Origin: Perkinsus marinus ATCC 50983
Lineage: Eukaryota; Perkinsozoa; Perkinsida; Perkinsidae
DNA length: 20,567 bases
NCBI RefSeq assembly: GCF_000006405.1
Contig: NW_003215060.1
Coordinates: forward strand, 16,473 to 37,039
Direction: 5' to 3'
Shown: in pieces, positions 1 through 9,981 of the stretch
Numbering within the stretch: position 1 is the first letter of the stretch
How the letters are laid out: each line of letters begins with the position of its first letter
The notes under the pieces: generated by a model
Databases searched by the model: none
Told to the model about the DNA's origin: nothing
What the model saw: the letters and a program-made list of their open reading frames with translations, nothing else
Translations under genes and position numbers: made by a program

Positions 1-2
1 CG

Positions 3-512
3 ATGAGGAAGCATCTTTGGAGCATCTTCATGTTTATCAGAGGACTTCGTGTGAAGCGAGATAGAACGATCAAGATCGTTTCCAGGAAGATCGGTCGAGG
101 CCTTACGCATAGCAGGTCTTCCACTTCAAGCTTTAGTACCCGTCGTTCCTCAACGGCTAGTATAGTACCCGAGAGTCTATACGATATTGATGTCAGTAGT
201 GATGAGAGCAGTATCAATGAGGCCCTACCAGGGAAGGAGGAGGAGTTAGCAGTATCACCTCTGGGGGAGGGCAGGCAACTTGGGATATGGCGCACTGATT
301 ACCCGATCAAAGCCGAATCACGCACTCGTAGAGCAGTCCGTATTCTCTGTGGCTTTTTGAGTGACAGCACTCCGGTATACCTCGTTGCTGCATTCTACTC
401 CTGGCAGAAGGTCACGGAGAAGATGCTACTACTGCTACAATGCAACTCATTCGGCGACACTGTACGTGGTGAATATGTGGATAAGCTACGATGGATGACC
501 GACAACGGTTGA
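3..512 (+). CDS. Hypothetical protein or terminal exon fragment, 169 codons
   Basis: I do not recognise this frame. It opens with an ATG three bases into the window, so the true start or earlier exons may lie outside. The N-terminal third is basic (many Arg and Lys). A Ser/Thr-rich stretch follows at about residues 36-55, then an acidic patch at about residues 60-82, and the last 70 residues have mixed composition with no recognisable motif. No signal peptide or membrane helix is evident. At 169 codons it is longer than most chance frames outside the transposon, but one such frame in 20 kb is not decisive. It could be the last exon of a host gene, a decayed transposon fragment or chance. It ends with TGA before an AT-richer, gene-poor stretch. 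Confidence 0.3.
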   Translation: MRKHLWSIFMFIRGLRVKRDRTIKIVSRKIGRGLTHSRSSTSSFSTRRSSTASIVPESLYDIDVSSDESSINEALPGKEEELAVSPLGEGRQLGIWRTDYPIKAESRTRRAVRILCGFLSDSTPVYLVAAFYSWQKVTEKMLLLLQCNSFGDTVRGEYVDKLRWMTDNG

Positions 513-2021
513 CTTACATTATGCACTTGATACGTTCCTGTAGATGACAACAAAATCAAAGAACAACTAAGCACGAAAACAGTGAACATAATTGTCTATC
601 AAATTTGATATTACAGGAAACCCACTGATTGAATTAACCCAATTCAAGTCGTGTGGAGGAGAAGTGGTTCAATGATATAGCAGCCGGGAAGTCGGTACCC
701 GTTTCACGGGGCCCCCCGACATCCCGGCGGAACAACGACAGTACGAAGGATACGACTAGCATAATGTTATGAAATATACACTAAACAAGAAATGAATCCC
801 TCCCTACAGTAATGAATATAACATTCGGGATACTATACGCTCAAAGTCAAAAGTAACGGTGCCCAGAATGATCCATGTCACATCGCAGCCGAACTTTAGG
901 AACAAATTGTGAGAGTTGCCGAATCAAAAAGACAAGAATACTCGATTGGATATTACGATACGTATAAGTAGCGAAGATTTGTGAATACTACTACATTCAA
1001 CTCTGGCCAAACTCTGGATTCTCACCAATCTGTGTTTCTTAGTCATCAGGCAAGTAGCATGCTTATCAAATACAAGTTGAGATATCAGCAAGAACAATAT
1101 GAAGAAGTGAGCTGTGATCATGATTCAATAAGTGGGTTGTCCTGCACGAAGTTCCTTCGCAAACCTGAGCCTCACGGCCTCGGAAAGCGGCATAGGATAA
1201 AGCCAGTGCTGAGTCAAGACGGGGCCGACCATCTAGATCCCAGCGGCTTCTCTGTCCCTAACTATACGTTGAACAAGATGTCGGCCATTCTGCATTGGAA
1301 TGCTCTGCAGAGGGAGCTCTAGGACAGGATGAACTCCATCAGGGCCAGCTCCACCAATATCGCTCGTACGTGAGCATAATGTCGTCGATAGCTAAGGCTC
1401 ATCCTCAACATACATCAAACACGTACTTTCAAGATGACCATGAATGAGACAGGCGAAATCCTGGAGTTTGCAGAGAATCAGATCTTATACTCTCGACAAA
1501 ATGAGACAGCACAAACACAACTTGGACCTTGCAAAGTTCATCGGCATGGTGTTCAATGACTCACTCAGACGTACATAACAATATCATTCGAGCGAGCGAG
1601 TATTCACCGGGGGGACAACAAGTTAAACACATGTAATACGGATATTAATACGAGATATGAAAAGTATACAAGATGAAGCGACTCGATATATATGATAATG
1701 TTACAAACGAAATAAGCGCAGAGATTGCCCTACCAAGAACAAAATGATCCTGATAGACCCCGAAGGGTTGCAGGACAGTCTCCACAAGTGGCTCCCACAC
1801 TGCAGCCGTAGCACCGGACACAATGTGTCCTGAAGTGAGTAACCCTCCGGGGTAGGAACCTCACAGGCTGGAGATGGCTTCATGCAGTGGGTGTCTCAAC
1901 TCTATTCCAGCAAAGAAAATAGAGTCAGATGAGCCGCAATCCCTACGCGCGTGTCCCCTATATATAAATATATAACGTTTAACGCATCCACAGCCTAATG
2001 GTAGTTCGTTCGCTTATCAGC
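513..2021. other. Gene-poor stretch between the left ORF and the Helitron gene
   Basis: No convincing coding frame is present. The longest open stretch (981-1322, plus) starts with GTG and has no recognisable motif. The only clear structure is the nested hairpin at 683-728. An AT-rich run lies at about 1960-1976. The 3' terminus of the Helitron should lie in or beyond this stretch, because the gene reads leftward, but I could not identify a CTRR end with an adjoining hairpin with confidence. Confidence 0.5.
683..728. repeat. Nested GC-rich hairpin element, dispersed copy
   Basis: The outer arms GCCGGGAAGTCGG (683-695) and CCGACATCCCGGC (716-728) pair over 13 bp with one mismatch. Inside sits a second hairpin, CCCGT-TTC-ACGGG (698-710), followed by a C-rich spacer, so the sequence reads GGGGCCCCC across the inner-arm/spacer boundary. 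The hairpins at 14090-14139 and its copies in the right-hand array have the same architecture. This suggests a family of small hairpin elements, although the arm sequences differ. Confidence 0.65.
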
Positions 2022-5000
2022 TTAGATATCACCGCATTGGACGAGAATAAGATTTGGAAAATTGTTTCTCAGATAATGAGTGAAAGCGTACTCCCATGAT
2101 TGGAGAATCTGAACCGGTGTGGGTCGCTGGCCGTGGAACCCTCGGCTGGTTTGGTCCCAAGTATGTTCTACATGTAAACGGTCTCTCTGATTCCTTTGCA
2201 CATCTGCAGACTCATCAAATCCGACTACATACGCTAATACGCCCCAAGGGCATAAGTGTGGCGAACTTGTATAACCTGCGGCTGCTCCTTGGTTATGCTG
2301 TTCTACACGAGAGCGTAGTCGAATGGTCTCTCCTAGGTAGGAATGGGAAGGATACTGGGTCGACACCAGCAAATACACGTAGCTCGCGAGATCATTTGGT
2401 ATTGGGGTATCTCGAGGTCTGAACGGACGGTCGTTAAACAGCACATGTCGAGGCATTTGATCGATTGCCAGTTGCCTATTAGAAGAAGTTAAGACTCCAA
2501 CAACATGTCGCACATATGCGTCCCACTGAGTTGACTGCGTCAACAGCGATCTGACTGCATTCATAGTCTCACTCGGAGGTCCGACGAATATTATGTTATT
2601 CATGGATCGCACTCTTGATATGATAACATAAAGCTGTGATTTCAACCAAAGCTTATAAACAGAACCGTGCTCAGATATCTGGGTTGCAATCATACCAAGG
2701 GTGTCACCCATTACCTTGTGAATAGTCGAAGCTATATAATGCCTGATAGGATACTGCTCTCTTCTAACGAGCATATTCCCTTCCAGTTTTTCTGGCATTG
2801 TGAATGCTCTTGACAACCGGAGCTCCTGCCAATCTTGATCGATAAACTCCTGCTCAGACTGAGGAATTACGCGGCGACCAGGAGGAGCAACTCTGAGACC
2901 AATCGGACCGCCCATAATAGGCAAGGTCCGAACCACGCACAACTGACTCTGATGAAAGGCACGCCTAGAAGCAATGTCATTGCAAGTGAATCGCATAACT
3001 GCTCCAACGTATAATGTAATACTTTGAGGTGTTTGCAACTTACGATTCATGCGCTTTACTAAACGATCCTGATTCACTGAAACCCAGACATGCCCACCAT
3101 CAAGAGTATACTGATCTATCGACTCCGAAGTCACTTTTTGAATCGTCTGATCAGCCATTATCTTGTCTACCTGACGCTTGATCGCTTCATGTTCTGCCTG
3201 ATGACGACCAAAAATTTGGAGCGCTTCAGGAGGGACTTGATCCCAGTGATTCACGAATCGGCATCGCTCACGTATGAGTTCCTGTATACGTTGTATATCC
3301 TGATCGGTGGGTTGCAGCTTTTGGAACAAGGTCAACACTTCTTGCAAATCCTCGTCATTGGACGATCTAACAAACTTATGAAGCATGAACAGCTGCATGG
3401 TAGTTATGACTGATGGGCTAGTCCAAAGAAGGGTTTCTTTGATTGGTGGCAACTGGTTCGGGTCACCACTACCCATCAGCAAAACACCTCCGAAAGGAAG
3501 TGGGGAGTTATGTAAGAACTGTAATATCTTGTTCTGAACATCAAGTATTTCGGCACCCTCCGTACCTATTTCTTCATGAATGAACACCTGTATAGATCTT
3601 AACCATGTCATTTTGACTGGATCCCGAGCTAATCTCATCAGCGCTCTTTCAGCCATAGTTCTAGGAGTCAAATCATTCGATACTGGTATAGAGAAGATCA
3701 GATGAATATGCTGACCACCTAAAGCCGCAGCCCGCTCACTCGAAACACTGGTGACAACGGTATTTAGACCTTTTGCTAAGGCATATGCTCCCCAATGCGC
3801 AGTGATATAACTTTTGCCACTGCCAGGAGGGCCTAGCAGGATAGGGGCTCTTACAAAAGCCGCTTGTCCCCATCTAAACCTATCTATGGCCGCAATACCC
3901 AATCGCAAAGCCTGCTGCTGCTCTTCCAGAGACTGTAATGTCTGAGTATCACCTTGTCGAATCTGTGGTTCCCACATGAGAGGGTTGTGCATCGTTGTGT
4001 GCACAAGATCTTCGACAGATGGTAGATCATAGATAGGATTGGTCAGAAAATGCAGAGCTTCAGCGAAACTCCGCCTAGTCTCAAGCCTTCGCGTGGTAAG
4101 CGCTTGAAGAGTTTGAGGCTGCAACTCAGTGCGTAATACCAATGGGGTGGTTAAATACTGCAAATCACCATCAATGAGAAGAGTAGTTAGAGCATTGTCG
4201 GCATGTATCAAATGTCTATCGAACGATACAGTACCTCCGGGCATGTAGAGCAACTGTTCGAGTACATAACGTCGTAAGATACGGTTCTTCTCTTCCATCG
4301 TAGGATGTTCAGCATCGGCCACAAGACCGGCAATATAAAACGCCTGTTGCAAGTTGGCGCCACCGAACACGCTTACTTCACTTGCATAGTGACCCAGCGA
4401 GAGGATAATATGGATTAAAAACCTGTCTGCATACCGGGGAAGAGGATTGGAAAGGACCGCAACACGTGGCATGGTATCACCTTGTGCTACAAACCGCTCG
4501 ACTAGATCCACTGGGGGATTAGACTGCAAGAGTGGCGTCAAAATTTCATCAACTACAGAGATAGCGAGTTGATACCAGGGTGCGTCATAGTATCCTCCAC
4601 GATGAGCATAAGTGAGAGCTGCATCTCTAACACGTGATATACAATTGGGGAGAATCTTGATCTGATTGTCGAAGCCATCTATCCAGGGACATTCTGACAA
4701 GTTCAAGCGAAGGAGTAAATCATTTGGCTCTCGGATTTGATCACCTTCACGGAGTAACCGTTTAGGAATTTGCTTCCTCACAGTGCATTCGAAATACACT
4801 TTCAAAGAATCCAAGAAGAGCAATTCTGGGGGGCGTACTCCGAAAATGGATACAGCGTCTGGAACAATGTTACTTGTAACACAATCGCTAATCGTATGTT
4901 GTTGTGCTACGAAGAACTCTCGTTCGCGAGGAAATTCACGAGCATATCGCACCTCAATAGCGGGGATCGCATCAACATCGATCCCAGGTCGCAACTGATG

Positions 5001-8000
5001 CGTGTCTCTCTTCAAAATGGCAGCTCTATCCTGCTTATAGCCAGTATTGATATGTATATATCGAGAACAAAGATGGACATAGTTGCATCCCAATATCCAA
5101 AATACAGCCTCAGTTAAAGCCAATGAGCGACCCTCAATTGCCAATGTCTTCTTCTCCCTTCCCCTGTCTCCAGCGGCAGCAATGGCGGCGCCAGTCACTT
5201 TCAAGTTGCGTAAAGGATCCTGAACTGCAGCCAGCATATTTTCTGTCCGACCACATTTCAAAAAGACCCTTGCTCGCTCTTCTTCACCTGCTGCGTATTT
5301 AGCGAGATAACGCGCCGTAAAGGTAGGGCTACAAATCTGCAAATTGTCGCTGCTCCTAGCTGCGGCAAAAATCCAGTCATTGAACGGCGATAATCGCTCA
5401 TCAGGTTGAGCTGGATACATGTGTTTTTGTGCAACTAATTCCTGGGAAACTACAAGACCTCTCTGACCACTAGGGCGCGTACCTTCTTCAGCTAATCCAC
5501 AGCTCTCTAGGACTTGCAGAGCAGGCTCAGAGTGCGGCACATAGATATCCTTAGTAGAATAACTTTCTGAAAACGGCCGTTGAGGGAAACGACACTTCAT
5601 TTCACCATCACTGTCTCTTTTCTTTGCACAGCGGAAACCCGCCTTCTGGCAATTGTGCTCCTGAATCTGACTGGCAAGGTGTCTTAGTTCGAAGATATCA
5701 TCTAAATTTTCGACTAGTCCCGCACGCTTGAATGCCTCCACATCATAGAAGCTATGTTTGAGTGTAGCTGTGACTCGATGACGGACGACATCCGACTCAG
5801 GATTCTCTCCTGTCCACACAAGAGCATGGATGTGGGGTAAATTCCCTCGTGTAGTTTGAAACTCCCATCGCCACCATAGCTTTTTAACTGGGCCTAAAGG
5901 TTGCTCTGGAGATTTCTGTATATACTCCATGAGATAAGTCCCGGCTCTCTCCCAAGCTCGTAGCATAGGAATCAGCGAAGCTTGTACAGCAGCATCATGG
6001 GTCTCTTTAGAACTTCTCTGATAATGTGCCTCAATCCACTTGAATATAGGACTAACACCGAAGTGTTCGGACTGATTGCAACTATGCGTATAAAAATACG
6101 TCGGCTGCTCCTTGGCTATCTCCGCTGCCAATTCGTTTACCCGCCTTCTAGAATCCGCTTCCCCGAAAGGCAGTCTGCCTTCTGTGCGAAGGGTTTCATA
6201 CGAGGATGGATCCGCTGAAAGATGTTCCCAACCACGAGATAGAATAACGCGGGTATCAGAACTCGAGAGTTGGAGATTGAAAAGAGCATCAAAATAAAAT
6301 TGAATGGCTCTAGGATCAGTAGACGTTAATAACGTTGGATCCAGTAATCGAGTTCTGATATGAGCTCCAAGATCAGCGAATCCAGCTCTCTTACAAGCAG
6401 ATGGATTTGTCCATAAGCAATGGGGAAGTGCCCCCATGACTGTTCCATCAGGCAACGATTTCCAAAAAATGCTCGGGAATAACATCCCCTCAGGATATAG
6501 TAGAGGAACTGATGCACCGGCAAACCGTGATGTTATCCTTTGAAAAAAGGCTGCTTGTGTGCTACTCACAAAGTTAGCAATGCCTGGACGAGATAATAAT
6601 CCTATATGCTTATTCAATAGGATATGCCCCGGGACACCCGATGATTCCTGCATAATCGGAATATCTGCTGAGTTAGTCGATGGAACGATGACATTTGGAT
6701 TCTCGGCATCATCCTCGTCTAATACGCCATCTTCCAATATATCGAAATCAGGGTCCATCAACAACCCCCCTTCAAGCTGATGAACATCATCATCGGCATC
6801 ATCAGCCTGCATCGCTATCAAGGCCTCCATAGGATCATCATTGTCCTCATTCTCTTCCCCTAGTGGTAACGGCACAGCGCCTGGATTCGCTGGACCAGCT
6901 GGCCGGGGATGAATCATGAATAATCTTCGATCATTATTAGCCGATTCTTCGAGTAACGCTTTTCCATGAGTGTTACAGATAGCAGTTGTACATCCCTCCA
7001 TGGGGCAAGACCATTTCCCGACCCGATTACAATTAAACATATTATTATTATCTCTGAAACAGCATGGGCCTCTGCGGTAGCCCGAGCTGTGTAAGATTGG
7101 AGTAATGGTCAATGGTACTTCGTGTGCCGAGCAGATCAAGGATCCTTGACCCCCAGTGTATTGGAGATATCGAAGATTCGTATCCAACCTGTACCCACCG
7201 GTAGTTCGAACATAAATCAGAGCACCCCATGATTTATAGATATCCTGCAATTGCGCCTGTGCCTCATCATGAATTGATGTAACGATAGGCTTACGGGTAG
7301 ATTTATACCATGCACTGTGTAGTCCCTCATTGCGCAGAAAAGCTGTAGCATCCCACTGCCTATCCTGTCGTCCACCTCCCTCGGGATCATCCCAACGACT
7401 AGCGGCTGTACCGTCGGCCTTCAGGAGAGCGACTAACTCCCATGAAGAGCCTCCACATTGGATGATGGTCTGTGGTGGTGGTGAGCGACGCGCAGTTGTT
7501 GTTGGTGCGTCAGTGCATATACAGAGAACCTTACAATCATGCAACGCTTGTGGGTTCGGAAGATTACTCAACATCCGCTCAAGAAAATCAGCATTAACCT
7601 GAGTGGCTCGCGAAGTCTGATACGTCACGCATGTTCCAGGTAGAGTATCAATGAATCGAGCAAGCAAAACGCAAGTATGAGCGCATGCGATATCATTGGC
7701 AGGGTCAGGAATAAGGCCATTGATAGTTGCTGCACAATCTCTAATCAATTGTTGGACAACTCGTGGTAAGGGAACTCGGTAACGACCATACTGTTGCTTT
7801 CCAACATTTGTTCCCAATGGCAAATATCGAGCACAAAACAGTCGGATCCGATGTAAACGATTCACTCGTTCAGCATCATTCTCATCTTGCACTGTCGTAG
7901 ATGATAAACACTGCCACAAACTGGGTATGAACGATAACAGTCGCAACACTACCCAAAGAAGGGGGAAAAATTTGCCGTTGAATGCATTCAAAAGGCAAGG

Positions 8001-9947
8001 CCTTGCGCCAAGATCGTCATTTGTCTGAGGAATGGCGTATGCCAAAGGCCACGATGCGTTTCGTCTATCTTCCTCATCACGACGCTGTGCCTCCTGTGGT
8101 TGATCCGGCGCAGGTCCAGCGCCTAATATCAATTCTGGATGATTGCCATCTTGAACGTCCCCCGGAGCAGGCTGGACATCGGCTTCATTTGCCTCGAGGT
8201 CGTCGTCCTCAGGATCATGAATCACAGCACTAACATGATGCTTCATACTGTGAAGCAGATCTAATGATTGCTGTACAGTGATATGAGTCGATCCAGCGAG
8301 TGCTTCGTTACGCTCATCGACAGTGGGCAAAGCCGTATCCCGTAGTACTCTAAGTGGAACAATACTGAGAGGATCATGTGCGTATTTTGATTCAACGAAA
8401 GCTTTCAAGTCAGGACGTTCAGCATAATAGAGCGATTCGAGCTGAGTATGCTTATCTGACTTCACATCCCATCGCGGAGACGTAGTGAGCGAAAAAGAGG
8501 ATAAGCCACTGAAGCCTCCTTGAACCGCACGCATCTGCCAGGTATGAGAGGAAAACTTGGCCTTCATACCGCGGAAAGGCTTTGGAGAAAAAATCGCGGG
8601 AGTAAGGCGATCACTGTAAGGACTGGGCAAGGTACCGTATGGATTGTGCGGAGCATGGATGTAAGACTTCGATGAACCTTTGTCGTGTGCACGGCAAGTA
8701 CACAAAGCGAGTCCATTGTCTGTTACCATAACAGACGCACGAATACTGAATCCATACTGACTAACCCTATCCGTAAAGTCTAGTCTATACCCGCGCAAAT
8801 AACGATCGGCATTAGCCCCAAAGGCATTGACCTCTGGAAAAATACATCGCAGGAAGTGATGGTACGACACAGAACCAGCTTTCTCAATGTACTCAGAGCA
8901 ACCGAAGGGACATCTCACAGTGGGAACAGTTGTCTCGTTCAAAGCCTTTTTCAAATCTGATAGTTTACCAGAAGACACCCGTTGACGGAAAACTTTCCGA
9001 GAGGCGGTGATATCTTTTATCTTGCGAGGTGTACCATACAGAACACCATCGCACTCAGCTTCGCTTACTCGACCGCGGCCGAGCAAACGCGTGATGAATA
9101 CTTGACCCCAGGTGACAGAAAAACTATTCGGTATATATGCCAATCTACTCCCGAACTCGGCCGCATCAGTCGACTGAAGCACGAAGCTCGTCAAAAAAGC
9201 TCTCCAGCCGAATTTCCACACAGCATTCCTCGGACTCATGCGTCCGGGTTGAGGCTGAGGCACCACAGGTGGAGTGGACGGAGTAGAAGCCGATTCCGAT
9301 TGACTATCACGAGATTCGACAGAATCGTCATGCTCAGATAAGTTTCGAACATTATTGACTACCGGTGGCTGTGGATTGCGTTGCGCATTTTTATATACAT
9401 ATTGGGAACATGTTGCACATAAGGGTATTGCAGGCCTCCTATCACGACGAGTCACTTGGGAAAAAGCCCTATGCCCTATGTTCTCACGCAAAGTATCGGT
9501 AACGGGTATAATACATAAACAACAACCGCAGCATTCAGATTCCGAAGACGATGAAGAATAAGAAGAAGAAGGAGGGAAAGTACGAGCAGAAGGGATGGAA
9601 CTCAATTGAGACGACGATGAAGATGATTTTAATGATGATGATGATGATGATGATACTACAGATACACTACATTGTTCAACCGGTGAAGCATTTTCATGTG
9701 TATTGGCTATAGAAGTGGTACACACATTCCCGCGCACTTGACCCAAGCCTACCGGCTCTGATGAATCTGCTACAAGTACAACCTGTGATTCTGGTTGCGC
9801 CGGGTGCTGAGGTGGCGACTGGGATTGGTTCGGGTCAACTATTCCACCAGAGACTTGAGTGTTTTGCGGCACAGGGGTAGCGGGGCTTCCCGTCGGTTGG
9901 ACTGCCGGCGGCGCAGTCTGAATGATATACCGAATGCTCACTTGTGA
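2022..9947 (-). CDS. Helitron RepHel transposase with C-terminal GIY-YIG nuclease
   Basis: Replication-type transposase of a Helitron; residues are numbered from the GTG at 9941. Residues 1-250 are Pro/Gln/Ser-rich with Ser runs and Cys pairs (about 137-144 and 174-177). A CPFGC...HH...C zinc-finger-like motif lies at 344-366, another Cys/His cluster at 979-992 and an acidic linker at about 1025-1085. A Helitron N-type region follows (about 1100-1310). The HUH Rep nuclease has H1370-I-H1372 and the tyrosine pair Y1545-LAK-Y1549, which in this family nick DNA and hold the 5' end. A Pif1-type superfamily 1B helicase follows, with GPPGSGKS (2037-2044), EEIG in place of the usual DEIS (2123-2126), GDPNQLPP from 2159, STIHK (H2408) and SRV (R2443). 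The C-terminus is SLX1-like GIY-YIG: YVY (2521-2523), YLG (2535-2537), R2545, E2592. The frame is uninterrupted over 7.9 kb, so the copy looks intact and fairly young. It lacks an early ATG (a TAG lies at 9948-9950), so an upstream exon or a non-AUG start is needed. The Helitron assignment is firm; the role of the second nuclease is inference. Confidence 0.93.
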   Translation of the reverse strand, partial: SQVSIRYIIQTAPPAVQPTGSPATPVPQNTQVSGGIVDPNQSQSPPQHPAQPESQVVLVADSSEPVGLGQVRGNVCTTSIANTHENASPVEQCSVSVVSSSSSSSLKSSSSSSQLSSIPSARTFPPSSSYSSSSSESECCGCCLCIIPVTDTLRENIGHRAFSQVTRRDRRPAIPLCATCSQYVYKNAQRNPQPPVVNNVRNLSEHDDSVESRDSQSESASTPSTPPVVPQPQPGRMSPRNAVWKFGWRAFLTSFVLQSTDAAEFGSRLAYIPNSFSVTWGQVFITRLLGRGRVSEAECDGVLYGTPRKIKDITASRKVFRQRVSSGKLSDLKKALNETTVPTVRCPFGCSEYIEKAGSVSYHHFLRCIFPEVNAFGANADRYLRGYRLDFTDRVSQYGFSIRASVMVTDNGLALCTCRAHDKGSSKSYIHAPHNPYGTLPSPYSDRLTPAIFSPKPFRGMKAKFSSHTWQMRAVQGGFSGLSSFSLTTSPRWDVKSDKHTQLESLYYAERPDLKAFVESKYAHDPLSIVPLRVLRDTALPTVDERNEALAGSTHITVQQSLDLLHSMKHHVSAVIHDPEDDDLEANEADVQPAPGDVQDGNHPELILGAGPAPDQPQEAQRRDEEDRRNASWPLAYAIPQTNDDLGARPCLLNAFNGKFFPLLWVVLRLLSFIPSLWQCLSSTTVQDENDAERVNRLHRIRLFCARYLPLGTNVGKQQYGRYRVPLPRVVQQLIRDCAATINGLIPDPANDIACAHTCVLLARFIDTLPGTCVTYQTSRATQVNADFLERMLSNLPNPQALHDCKVLCICTDAPTTTARRSPPPQTIIQCGGSSWELVALLKADGTAASRWDDPEGGGRQDRQWDATAFLRNEGLHSAWYKSTRKPIVTSIHDEAQAQLQDIYKSWGALIYVRTTGGYRLDTNLRYLQYTGGQGSLICSAHEVPLTITPILHSSGYRRGPCCFRDNNNMFNCNRVGKWSCPMEGCTTAICNTHGKALLEESANNDRRLFMIHPRPAGPANPGAVPLPLGEENEDNDDPMEALIAMQADDADDDVHQLEGGLLMDPDFDILEDGVLDEDDAENPNVIVPSTNSADIPIMQESSGVPGHILLNKHIGLLSRPGIANFVSSTQAAFFQRITSRFAGASVPLLYPEGMLFPSIFWKSLPDGTVMGALPHCLWTNPSACKRAGFADLGAHIRTRLLDPTLLTSTDPRAIQFYFDALFNLQLSSSDTRVILSRGWEHLSADPSSYETLRTEGRLPFGEADSRRRVNELAAEIAKEQPTYFYTHSCNQSEHFGVSPIFKWIEAHYQRSSKETHDAAVQASLIPMLRAWERAGTYLMEYIQKSPEQPLGPVKKLWWRWEFQTTRGNLPHIHALVWTGENPESDVVRHRVTATLKHSFYDVEAFKRAGLVENLDDIFELRHLASQIQEHNCQKAGFRCAKKRDSDGEMKCRFPQRPFSESYSTKDIYVPHSEPALQVLESCGLAEEGTRPSGQRGLVVSQELVAQKHMYPAQPDERLSPFNDWIFAAARSSDNLQICSPTFTARYLAKYAAGEEERARVFLKCGRTENMLAAVQDPLRNLKVTGAAIAAAGDRGREKKTLAIEGRSLALTEAVFWILGCNYVHLCSRYIHINTGYKQDRAAILKRDTHQLRPGIDVDAIPAIEVRYAREFPREREFFVAQQHTISDCVTSNIVPDAVSIFGVRPPELLFLDSLKVYFECTVRKQIPKRLLREGDQIREPNDLLLRLNLSECPWIDGFDNQIKILPNCISRVRDAALTYAHRGGYYDAPWYQLAISVVDEILTPLLQSNPPVDLVERFVAQGDTMPRVAVLSNPLPRYADRFLIHIILSLGHYASEVSVFGGANLQQAFYIAGLVADAEHPTMEEKNRILRRYVLEQLLYMPGGTVSFDRHLIHADNALTTLLIDGDLQYLTTPLVLRTELQPQTLQALTTRRLETRRSFAEALHFLTNPIYDLPSVEDLVHTTMHNPLMWEPQIRQGDTQTLQSLEEQQQALRLGIAAIDRFRWGQAAFVRAPILLGPPGSGKSYITAHWGAYALAKGLNTVVTSVSSERAAALGGQHIHLIFSIPVSNDLTPRTMAERALMRLARDPVKMTWLRSIQVFIHEEIGTEGAEILDVQNKILQFLHNSPLPFGGVLLMGSGDPNQLPPIKETLLWTSPSVITTMQLFMLHKFVRSSNDEDLQEVLTLFQKLQPTDQDIQRIQELIRERCRFVNHWDQVPPEALQIFGRHQAEHEAIKRQVDKIMADQTIQKVTSESIDQYTLDGGHVWVSVNQDRLVKRMNRKLQTPQSITLYVGAVMRFTCNDIASRRAFHQSQLCVVRTLPIMGGPIGLRVAPPGRRVIPQSEQEFIDQDWQELRLSRAFTMPEKLEGNMLVRREQYPIRHYIASTIHKVMGDTLGMIATQISEHGSVYKLWLKSQLYVIISRVRSMNNIIFVGPPSETMNAVRSLLTQSTQWDAYVRHVVGVLTSSNRQLAIDQMPRHVLFNDRPFRPRDTPIPNDLASYVYLLVSTQYPSHSYLGETIRLRSRVEQHNQGAAAGYTSSPHLCPWGVLAYVVGFDESADVQRNQRDRLHVEHTWDQTSRGFHGQRPTPVQILQSWEYAFTHYLRNNFPNLILVQCGDI

Positions 9948-9981
9948 CTATGGATTTCGACTACATGACTAAGGCAATTAC
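9948..9981 (-). other. Putative 34-nt GT-AG intron in the Helitron gene
   Basis: It starts GTAATT after CAG and ends CATAG. It contains the stop codon of the zinc-ribbon frame and the TAG that closes the large frame upstream. Removing it is phase 0 on both sides. At 34 nt it would be very short for most lineages, though such introns are known in some protists and algae. It is supported only by phase and the splice consensus. Confidence 0.45.

Noticed and set aside
745-765. Possible Helitron 3' terminus (CTAG next to a small CATAA/TTATG hairpin)
   Set aside because: The hairpin is weak and on the wrong side for certainty, the position is over 1 kb from the stop codon, and many CTRR words occur by chance; other copies would be needed.
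981-1322. 113-codon plus-strand frame
   Set aside because: It begins with GTG, has no recognisable motif and lies in DNA without other coding features.
1984-2010. A-box-like word (CAGCCTAATGGTAG) just past the Helitron stop, suggesting half a tRNA gene
   Set aside because: No B box follows at tRNA spacing and no acceptor or T arm can be drawn.
9595-9660. ATG/ATC trinucleotide run near the 5' end of the transposase frame as a separate repeat
   Set aside because: It lies in frame and encodes the Ser-rich stretch of the transposase, so it is described there.
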